This document shows positions 1 through 5,187 of a DNA stretch of 7,572 nucleotides, piece by piece. Each line of letters begins with the position of its first letter. Positions within the stretch are counted from its first letter, which is position 1. This DNA comes from an uncultured Muribaculaceae bacterium. Lineage in GTDB: Bacteria > Bacteroidota > Bacteroidia > Bacteroidales > Muribaculaceae. The stretch is from the NCBI GenBank assembly GCA_905207535.1, contig CAJLLX010000093.1, positions 1 to 7,572 of the forward strand, written 5' to 3'. The position numbers and the translations under genes are program-made. The notes under the pieces were generated by a model. The model worked only from the letters and a program-made list of their open reading frames with translations. It searched no databases and was not told the DNA's origin.

Positions 1-17
1 ATGCGCAACTTTTTCAT
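1..17 (-). CDS. Possible 5' end of a divergent gene, cut by the window edge
   Basis: On the minus strand an ATG at 17-15 is followed by codons for Lys-Lys-Leu-Arg before the window ends. A start of the type MKKLR is common for Bacteroidota exported proteins, where it forms the positive n-region of a signal peptide, and the AT-rich DNA to its right suits a divergent promoter region. Only five complete codons are visible, so neither the product nor the reality of the gene can be established here. Genes next to fructokinase/transporter pairs in Bacteroidota are often glycoside hydrolases, SusC/SusD pairs or hybrid sensors, but nothing in the sequence decides between these. Confidence 0.3.
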
Positions 18-77
18 TATAAATATTTTAAGAAATTAATTCAACCAACAGGTTATAAATCAAAACTTTTTGTCCGC

Positions 78-121
78 CAAAATCGGCAAATTTCGCAATT
101 TATGCAAAATCGGCCGAAATT
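78..121. repeat. Paired 10-base direct repeats with overlapping inverted repeat
   Basis: The sequence CAAAATCGGC occurs at 78-87 and again at 105-114, 27 bases apart start to start. Overlapping this, AATTTCG at 89-95 is complementary to CGAAATT at 115-121. Two identical half-sites upstream of a sugar-uptake operon could be an operator bound by a dimeric regulator, for example the regulatory domain of a hybrid two-component sensor, but this is inference. In AT-rich spacer DNA such short matches can also arise by chance. Confidence 0.35.
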
Positions 122-262
122 ATCCCTCATTCATTAAAATATAATCGTATTTCGGGCGGTGTCATTATGAAATTCATCCCCTTACCCGCCGTTTTTCGGC
201 CGTGCACAACAAAATTAATACGGAACGCATGAATTTTTATAGCATCTCACAGCTTTATGTCG

Positions 263-270
263 TAGCTTTG
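263..270 (+). promoter_or_regulatory. Bacteroidota-type -7 promoter element for the sugar operon
   Basis: TAGCTTTG matches the Bacteroidota sigma-ABfr consensus TAnnTTTG exactly. Transcription would start near 276, giving a leader of about 50 bases before the transporter ATG at 327. The -33 box is weak: the nearest T-run is at 234-238, about four bases further away than the usual 19-21 base spacer. A weak -33 box would fit a promoter that needs an activator. Confidence 0.45.
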
Positions 271-326
271 CACTGTGAAAACCCGCTGAAAGACATCCTT
301 AACTTCTAAATACAATACCTACCGAC

Positions 327-905
327 ATGGCACAGCCAACAGCTATCGCACGCAAATCGTTCGTCATGCAGATGATCCCCGTGATGCTCTGCTTCTTCGC
401 GATGGGATTCGTCGACCTCGTGGGCACCAACACCACCGCTCCTAAAATCATCATGGAGCGCCTGGGTCTGCCGCTCGAGGAGGCCGGATTCGCCACCAGC
501 GTCTACTTCATCTTCCGCACCGCCGGATGCTTCCTCGGTGCCTTCCTGCTCTGCGCCATCTCGCCCAGGCTCTTCTTCGGCATCAGCGTGCTGATGATGC
601 TCGCCGCCATGGGCATACTCTTCGTATCCTCTTCGCTGACAGCCATCTATGTGGGCCTCGCCCTGATAGGCTTCGGCAACTCAAATATCTTCTCGGTAGT
701 GTTCTCGCAGGCGCTGCTTTCGTCGCCCAATGAGAAAAACGAGGTGTCGGGCCTGATGATCATGGGCCTCTTCGGAGGCACGGTGTTTCCGCTGGCCATG
801 GGCTATGCCGCCGATGCCATGGGGCAGAACGGCGCCGTGGCCGTGATGACCGCAGGGGTGATATATCTGCTCTTCTATACCCTGAAAATCAAAACTATAA
901 AATAA
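327..905 (+). CDS. FucP-like MFS sugar transporter, internally deleted (six-helix remnant)
   Basis: A membrane protein of 192 residues, about half the roughly 400 usual for proton-coupled sugar importers of the major facilitator superfamily. Six hydrophobic segments lie near residues 16-33, 54-76, 81-101, 104-130, 140-162 and 168-186. Residues 15-33 (ending GFVDLVG) resemble helix 1 of Bacteroidota FucP-like transporters. From about residue 32 the protein resembles the C-terminal half of the same family: VGTNTTAPK, then IFRTAGCF at 62-69, IGFGNSN at 114-120 and GLMIMGLFGG at 142-151. The simplest reading is an in-frame loss of some 200 residues (most of helices 2-7) across a short similarity at VDLVG/DVGTN. 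The frame is intact and the fructokinase gene follows after 12 bases, so the pair was probably built to import and phosphorylate fructose or a similar hexose. A six-helix product is unlikely to transport normally, unless it dimerises. The comparison with full-length relatives is from memory. The ATG at 327 is the first in frame and has no clear Shine-Dalgarno site. Confidence 0.8.
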   Translation: MAQPTAIARKSFVMQMIPVMLCFFAMGFVDLVGTNTTAPKIIMERLGLPLEEAGFATSVYFIFRTAGCFLGAFLLCAISPRLFFGISVLMMLAAMGILFVSSSLTAIYVGLALIGFGNSNIFSVVFSQALLSSPNEKNEVSGLMIMGLFGGTVFPLAMGYAADAMGQNGAVAVMTAGVIYLLFYTLKIKTIK

Positions 906-917
906 TTCTATACCGCA

Positions 918-1796
918 ATGAAAGATACAGTAGTGGGGATGGGCGAAGCCCTGTGGGATGTCCTCCCCGAAGGTAAGAAAATAGGTGGAGCACCGGCCAA
1001 TTTCGCCTACCATGTGTCGCAGTTCGGCCTCCCGAGCTGCGTGGTAAGCGCCGTAGGCTCCGACCCTCTGGGCCAAGAAATCATAGAAAACTTCACCTCC
1101 AAGGGTCTCAACCATCTGATAGAAGAGGTGCCCTACCCCACCGGCACAGTGCAGGTGGAGATCGACCAGGCCGGCATCCCGCAGTATGAGATCAAGGAGA
1201 ATGTGGCATGGGACAACATCCCCTACACCGCACGCCTCGAAGCGCTGGCTCAGCGCACCCGCGCCGTGTGCTTCGGCTCGCTGGCACAGCGCAATGTGGT
1301 GTCGCGCCAGACCATCAACCGCTTTCTCGACGCCATGAACCACGACGACGAAACCCTGGTGGTGTTCGACGTCAACCTACGTCAGGGATTCTACAACAAT
1401 GAGATCCTCTGCGAGTCGATGCAGCGCTGCAACATCCTCAAGATCAACGATGAGGAGCTGGTTACGGTAAGCCGTATGTTCGGCTACCCCGGCATCGACC
1501 TTCAGGACAAATGCTGGATACTCCTGGGCAAATACAATCTGAAGATGCTCATCCTCACCTGCGGCATCAACGGCAGCTACGTCTTCACCCCCGGCAGCGT
1601 CTCCTTCCTCCCCACCCCGCAGGTGGAGGTGGCCGACACCGTGGGCGCCGGCGACTCCTTCACCGCAGCCTTCATCTCCTCGATCCTGCGCGGCCGCTCG
1701 GTTGCCGAAGCCCACGCTGCAGCCGTCTCCACCTCAGCCTTCGTCTGCACCCGCAACGGCGCCATGCCGCTCCTCCCTCCCGACCTCACCGCCTGA
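918..1796 (+). CDS. PfkB-family carbohydrate kinase, probable fructokinase
   Basis: A cytoplasmic sugar kinase of 292 residues, the normal length for bacterial fructokinases of the ribokinase/PfkB family. It probably phosphorylates fructose to fructose 6-phosphate with ATP. The N-terminus carries the GEALWD strand and the sugar-binding GGAPANF motif (residues 23-29, PfkB signature 1). The C-terminal DTVGAGDSF motif (residues 240-248, PfkB signature 2) contains the anion hole and the catalytic base Asp246. The N-D/N-E magnesium and phosphate region is seen as KINDEE near residues 175-180. The GGAPAN motif and the short length favour fructokinase over ribokinase, adenosine kinase or 6-phosphofructokinase, but the exact sugar cannot be fixed from sequence alone. 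The gene begins 12 bases after the transporter stop codon, so the two form an operon. In Bacteroides this pairing occurs in fructan and sucrose utilisation loci. There is no defect in the reading frame, so the kinase looks functional even though its partner appears truncated. Confidence 0.92.
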   Translation: MKDTVVGMGEALWDVLPEGKKIGGAPANFAYHVSQFGLPSCVVSAVGSDPLGQEIIENFTSKGLNHLIEEVPYPTGTVQVEIDQAGIPQYEIKENVAWDNIPYTARLEALAQRTRAVCFGSLAQRNVVSRQTINRFLDAMNHDDETLVVFDVNLRQGFYNNEILCESMQRCNILKINDEELVTVSRMFGYPGIDLQDKCWILLGKYNLKMLILTCGINGSYVFTPGSVSFLPTPQVEVADTVGAGDSFTAAFISSILRGRSVAEAHAAAVSTSAFVCTRNGAMPLLPPDLTA

Positions 1797-1825
1797 CATA
1801 CTAACCCGAATCCACAATAATCAAA

Positions 1826-1863
1826 GCGGCTTCGCGAGGGTTTTGATACCCTCTCGAAGCCGC
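1826..1863. terminator. Strong hairpin between convergent genes, probable bidirectional terminator
   Basis: Two 16-base arms (1826-1841 and 1848-1863) pair with a single C/T mismatch around the six-base loop TTTGAT. The hairpin starts 29 bases after the fructokinase stop codon and lies 57 bases beyond the stop codon of the convergent POT gene. On the plus strand it is not followed by a T-run. On the minus strand TTTGATTATT follows, which is moderately T-rich. It therefore looks like a better terminator for the minus-strand transcript, and may also stop or protect the end of the plus-strand one. A smaller hairpin, GTTGAT/ATCAAC at 1874-1892, lies beside it. Confidence 0.7.
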
Positions 1864-1920
1864 CACCGAGTATGTTGATCTTCTAAATCAACCTAATTTA
1901 GCCGGAAGGCGCGACCGCTA

Positions 1921-3444
1921 TCAGGCGGTGACGCGCTCTAGCCATTTGAGCATGGCAAGCATGGCGCCCATAGAGATGATGCAGACGCCGAAGAATACGG
2001 CCCATGCCACCCAGATGGGATAATTGTTGTAGATCAGCGGACCTACCCACAGCAGGAGGTTGCCCACGGCGGTGGCGCCCAGCCACAGACCCTGGCAGAG
2101 GCCCTGCATATTTTTCGGAGCTACTTTCGACACGAACGACAGGCCCAGCGGCGAGATAAACAGCTCGGCCACAGTCATGAAGAAGTAATAGAGGATAAGC
2201 ACCCACCAGCCGGCTTTCACCACGTCGGCACCGGCTGCCGTCATGTCGCGGAACTCGGTGCCCGAGGGATAGCCCTCGCCCAGCGAGAAGAGGGTCATGA
2301 AGAGGTAAGCCACACCGGCCACACCCATACCGATAGCAATCTTCTTGGGGGTGGAGATCACCTTGCCGCGGCGGCCGAGCCAGCCGAAAAGCCACATGAT
2401 CAGCGGAGTAAGCACTATCACGAAGAAGGGATTGACAGCCTGCCATATCTCGGGAGCGATGGCCGAGGTGTCGACAAAGTCGCGAGCGAAGAGCGACATC
2501 GAGGTGCCGTTCTGATGGAAGGAGAACCAGAAGAAGATGGCGATGCCGAGCACGGCGAAGAGGGCATACATGCGCTGGCGTATCTCGCCGGCCATCTGCT
2601 TTTTCTCAGCCTCGGTATATTTCACGGTCTCAGCCTTCTCGCGCTTGGCGGGAGTGGGAAGGCCCTTCTTGGTGGCCACGAAGATGGTGAGCGAGATGAG
2701 CATGGCGGCTACCGACGCGAAGAAGCTGAAGTGGATGCCGGTATTGAACACCTTGAGATACTCCGAGCAGAATTCGCTGATATTGTCAAGGTTGGTGCAC
2801 CCAACGGAGGTGGCCACGGCGTAGAGGTTGTTGAGATTCTCCGAGTTGAAGCTGTCGGTGACGCTCAGCATCTGATGGCACATGGCCGGGAACGACGCGT
2901 TGTACACCATGCCGTTGATGTCGAGCCACCAGCTGCGCAGCATAGGAGCCACGAAGGGAGCTATGAGGCCGCCGATGTTGATGAACACGTAGAAGATCTG
3001 GAAGCCCGAGTCGCGCTGTGCGGCATAGCGGGGATTGTCGTAGAGCTGACCCACGATGGCCTGGAGGTTGCCCTTGAAGAGGCCGTTGCCGAAGGCTATG
3101 AAGAAGAGCGCGGCGGCGGTGAGCGTCAGCAGCCAGGTGTGGTTTTCAGCGGTGTGGAACACCGGGATGGCCAGCACCACATAGCCTATGGTCATGATAA
3201 TCAGGCCCCAGATGATGGTGCCCTTGTAGTTTTGAGTCTTGTCGGCTATCAGACCGCCCACCAGACTGAGCACATAGATGCCGGCATAGAAAAATGAATA
3301 GATCAGGGCACTGGTCTCCTCCGAGAGCCCGAATTTCGAGCAGAGGAAGAGCACGAGCACGGCGTTCATGATGTAATATCCGAAGCGCTCGCCCATGTTT
3401 GACAACGCGGCCGGTATCAGGCCTTTGGGTTGGTTCTTGAACAT
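1921..3444 (-). CDS. POT/PTR2-family peptide transporter (MFS)
   Basis: An inner-membrane transporter of 507 residues, likely a proton-coupled importer of di- and tripeptides. Family marks are ERFGYY at 19-24 in helix 1, FKGN with Lys124 in helix 4, FYVFINIGG at 151-159 in helix 5 (PTR2 signature) and AELFISPLGL at 426-435 with Glu427 in helix 10. About twelve hydrophobic segments are visible, with a charged cytoplasmic linker at 259-291 between the two halves. Three things are unusual. The first acidic residue of the ExxER motif is Asn16. The helix 7 position that is Glu in several characterised members is His310 (FHQ). The loop between helices 5 and 6 (about 171-235) is some 65 residues long with three cysteines (189, 216, 226). 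I recall similar N-termini in other Bacteroidota members, so Asn16 probably marks a subfamily rather than damage. The gene lies 100 bases downstream of sufE across a repeat array. I see no TAnnTTTG element in that gap, so it may be read from an upstream promoter. MFKNQPKG at the start is the natural cytoplasmic N-terminus. Confidence 0.92.
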   Translation of the reverse strand: MFKNQPKGLIPAALSNMGERFGYYIMNAVLVLFLCSKFGLSEETSALIYSFFYAGIYVLSLVGGLIADKTQNYKGTIIWGLIIMTIGYVVLAIPVFHTAENHTWLLTLTAAALFFIAFGNGLFKGNLQAIVGQLYDNPRYAAQRDSGFQIFYVFINIGGLIAPFVAPMLRSWWLDINGMVYNASFPAMCHQMLSVTDSFNSENLNNLYAVATSVGCTNLDNISEFCSEYLKVFNTGIHFSFFASVAAMLISLTIFVATKKGLPTPAKREKAETVKYTEAEKKQMAGEIRQRMYALFAVLGIAIFFWFSFHQNGTSMSLFARDFVDTSAIAPEIWQAVNPFFVIVLTPLIMWLFGWLGRRGKVISTPKKIAIGMGVAGVAYLFMTLFSLGEGYPSGTEFRDMTAAGADVVKAGWWVLILYYFFMTVAELFISPLGLSFVSKVAPKNMQGLCQGLWLGATAVGNLLLWVGPLIYNNYPIWVAWAVFFGVCIISMGAMLAMLKWLERVTA

Positions 3445-3472
3445 GAATTAAATGAAATGTGGAATGTTGGAA

Positions 3473-3563
3473 AATGCTTAATTCTTAATGCGTAATTAGC
3501 AATGCGCAATGCGTAATGCGTAATTAGCAAGGCGCAATTATAGATTATCGATTATTAATTGCC
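3473..3563. repeat. Heptamer tandem-repeat array in the sufE-POT gap
   Basis: From 3473 the sequence divides into seven-base units without gaps. The first ten run AATGCTT, AATTCTT, AATGCGT, AATTAGC, AATGCGC, AATGCGT, AATGCGT, AATTAGC, AAGGCGC, AATTATA. Three more degenerate units (GATTATC, GATTATT, AATTGCC) reach 3563. Pairs of units give a 14-base period, and a larger repeat of 25 bases with one mismatch is seen between 3486-3510 and 3514-3538. The array overlaps the last six codons and the stop codon of sufE. Arrays of this type are likely to change length by replication slippage. Similar AATTACG-like runs occur, as I recall, between genes of other Bacteroidales. Confidence 0.75.
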
Positions 3564-3973
3564 TTAAAGGCCACGGCATACATGCGCATCTGCTTCACCA
3601 TGGCCAGCAGGCCGTTGGAGCGCGTGGGCGACAGATGCTCCGAAAGGCCGATGGCGGGGATGAAATAGAGGTCGGCGTCGATGATCTCCTGCGGAGTGTG
3701 GCCCGAAAGCACCTCGATGAGCATGCTGATGATCCCCTTTACGATGATGGCGTCGGAGTCGGCGGTGTAGATCACCTTGCCGTCGGCATCGAGCTCGGCG
3801 TTGAGCCACACGCGGCTCTGGCACCCCTCGATCAGGTGTTCGGGGGTCTTGTATTTCTCGTCGATCGGGGGCAGAGCGTTGCCGAGATCTATGATGTAGG
3901 CGTAGCGGTCCATCCAGTCGTCGAGTTCGCTCATCTCCTCTATTATGCGGTCTTGTGTCTCGTTTATAGTCAT
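3545..3973 (-). CDS. sufE: SufE-family cysteine desulfurase activator
   Basis: A cytoplasmic protein of 142 residues, close to the 138 of E. coli SufE. SufE accepts persulfide sulfur from the cysteine desulfurase SufS on a single cysteine and passes it to the SufBCD scaffold for Fe-S cluster assembly. The active-site motif EGCQSRVWL is intact with the catalytic cysteine at residue 51. The typical C-terminal segment follows at about 110-128 (LSPTRSNGLLAMVKQMR). No other suf gene is in this window, so it is a stand-alone copy at this locus. It starts 49 bases after the stop codon of the glutaminyl cyclase gene with no promoter-like element between them, so the two are probably co-transcribed. 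The last six residues (AINNR region) and the stop codon lie inside the heptamer repeat array, so the extreme C-terminus may be derived from it. CsdE is the alternative family member, but Bacteroidota usually carry SufE. Confidence 0.95.
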   Translation of the reverse strand: MTINETQDRIIEEMSELDDWMDRYAYIIDLGNALPPIDEKYKTPEHLIEGCQSRVWLNAELDADGKVIYTADSDAIIVKGIISMLIEVLSGHTPQEIIDADLYFIPAIGLSEHLSPTRSNGLLAMVKQMRMYAVAFKAINNR

Positions 3974-4022
3974 CTTACTGAGTATTATATCGTTATATCA
4001 CCGGGAGGGAAGCTTCGCCATG

Positions 4023-5027
4023 TCAGGGATTAAGCAGGGTGTTGACCACCACCTGCGCGGCGTCGCGCAGCGTGGTGCGGTCTATGGCCTGCATACTGTC
4101 GTCCATGGTATGCCACGAGGGGTTGAAGCTGCCGGTGTGTTCGTTCATGTTCTCTATGATGTCGATGCAGGGGATGCCGGCACCGTTGATGTGCAGATGG
4201 TCGTCGACCACTCCCCCGCCATTGCTGTTGACAAAGCGCTCGCCCAGACCCGAGCGGCGGGCTATGCTCCACACCTTGTCGACCACCGGCGAGGCATGGC
4301 GCTGCGAGAAATACTCGCGGTGGAACTTGGCGTCGCGCCCTCCCACCATGTCGAGCAATATGCCGTAGCGCGGACGGTTGGCGGAGGTGTAGGGCATATT
4401 CTTAACCCACTGCTGAGTGCCGAGGCACCATGTGTCCTCGTCGCCTCCGGTCTCGCCCGAGTCCTCCAGATCCACGAAAAGCAGGTCCACGCCGAGGCTG
4501 TCGGGCATCTGACGCCCGAGCACACGGGCCACCTCAAGAAGCACCGCCACACCGCTGCCACCGTCGTTGGCACCGTCGATAGCTTTGGAGTGATTGGCGG
4601 CGTCAGGATCTTCGTCGGCCCAGGGGCGCGTATCGTAGTGAGCCAGCAGCAACACACGGTTTGAGGCGTCGCCGTTGATCTGCGCGAAGATATTTTTGAG
4701 GTCGAACAGCTTCCCCTCCCATGTGGTGGCCTTGCCCCCCTCCACCGTCACGGTGTCCACGCCGTAGCGCCGCAGAGCCGTTGTGATATACTCCACACAG
4801 CGCGCATGCCCCTCGCTGCCCGGCGTGCGCGGCCCCAGCGCCACCTGCTGCTCCACAAAGCCGTAGAGCGAGTCGGCGCTCACCGCCACCGTAGCCATAG
4901 GCTCCTCGGCCGATGCCGCAGCCTCAGCCGGCGAGCCGGAACGTCCGGCGCCGCTGCATGACGCGCTTACAGCCACAAAAATAGCCGAAATAACCGCGCA
5001 AACCATGGGGAAACGTTTGATTTTCAT
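4023..5027 (-). CDS. M28-family glutaminyl-peptide cyclotransferase, predicted lipoprotein
   Basis: A zinc enzyme of 334 residues related to mammalian glutaminyl cyclase, which converts N-terminal glutamine of exported proteins to pyroglutamate. In Bacteroidota many signal peptidase I substrates start with Gln after cleavage, and a periplasmic cyclase of this type modifies them. Numbering from this start, the M28 metal and catalytic residues are present: HYDTRPW at 130-136, Asp155 in DGANDGGSG, Glu188-Asp189 in VDLEDSG (aligned with Glu201-Glu202 of the human enzyme), Asp226 in LLDMVGG, Asp276 in VVDDHL, and SWHTMDD at 304-310 with the zinc-binding His306. The WHTMDD block is typical of cyclases rather than M28 aminopeptidases, though an aminopeptidase cannot be excluded. 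The N-terminus (MKIKRF, then a hydrophobic stretch ending SASC) looks like a lipoprotein signal with Cys24, although the lipobox lacks the usual Leu. The frame also has ATGs at 5036 and 5057. I prefer 5027 because it gives a compact signal peptide, and the GGAGG before 5057 sits only one base from that ATG. Confidence 0.88.
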   Translation of the reverse strand: MKIKRFPMVCAVISAIFVAVSASCSGAGRSGSPAEAAASAEEPMATVAVSADSLYGFVEQQVALGPRTPGSEGHARCVEYITTALRRYGVDTVTVEGGKATTWEGKLFDLKNIFAQINGDASNRVLLLAHYDTRPWADEDPDAANHSKAIDGANDGGSGVAVLLEVARVLGRQMPDSLGVDLLFVDLEDSGETGGDEDTWCLGTQQWVKNMPYTSANRPRYGILLDMVGGRDAKFHREYFSQRHASPVVDKVWSIARRSGLGERFVNSNGGGVVDDHLHINGAGIPCIDIIENMNEHTGSFNPSWHTMDDSMQAIDRTTLRDAAQVVVNTLLNP

Positions 5028-5092
5028 ATAGTTCATAGTATTCGGGTCAAGCGGCATGCCTCCATGGCATCCGCTTCGCCCCCAAATCTATG

Positions 5093-5125
5093 CAAAAGTA
5101 CGAATTTTCCTCTCTCATCTCCAAA
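5093..5125 (-). promoter_or_regulatory. Bacteroidota-type promoter for the glutaminyl cyclase-sufE unit
   Basis: On the minus strand TTTG at 5125-5122 is followed, after 21 bases, by TACTTTTG at 5100-5093. Both elements and the spacer match the Bacteroides consensus (TTTG, 19-21 bases, TAnnTTTG). Transcription would start around 5087, leaving a leader of about 60 bases to the ATG at 5027, or about 30 to the one at 5057. This makes the cyclase gene the first of a transcript separate from tamL. No equally good element is found before sufE or the POT gene. Confidence 0.65.
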
Positions 5126-5187
5126 TTTTTAGCGCGAACTCATCGGGCATTTGCGCTACGCGCCTTCCTGTGCCATTTTTGCACCAA

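Larger units (their letters stand above)
18..326. other. AT-rich intergenic region, probably divergent promoter region
   Basis: No open frame of convincing length is present, and base composition is much more AT-rich than the flanking genes. It contains a promoter-like element for the sugar operon (263-270), a possible minus-strand -7 element TAATTTTG at 210-217 with no matching -33 box, and a pair of 10-base direct repeats with a short inverted repeat (78-121). These suggest a regulatory region serving genes on both sides. I see no RNA gene, and no riboswitch that I can recognise. Confidence 0.6.

Noticed and set aside
210..217. Minus-strand TAATTTTG as a promoter for the divergent gene at 17
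   Set aside because: It matches the -7 consensus, but there is no TTTG at the right distance and it would leave a leader of nearly 190 bases, so I mention it only as part of the intergenic region.
2515..3297. Plus-strand open frame of 260 codons opposite the POT gene
   Set aside because: Its His-, Glu- and Gly-rich translation is the usual antisense shadow of a GC-rich membrane-protein gene, with no start context or recognisable fold.
3945..4664. Plus-strand open frame of 239 codons opposite the glutaminyl cyclase gene
   Set aside because: The minus-strand cyclase has intact catalytic motifs in order. The antisense frame has none and spans the cyclase-sufE gap only by chance.
5131..5187. 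Possible tamL terminator formed by TAGCGC/GCGCTA (about 5129-5157)
   Set aside because: The stem is only six base pairs with a 17-base loop, and on the minus strand it is followed first by A residues rather than T, so it is too weak to annotate.
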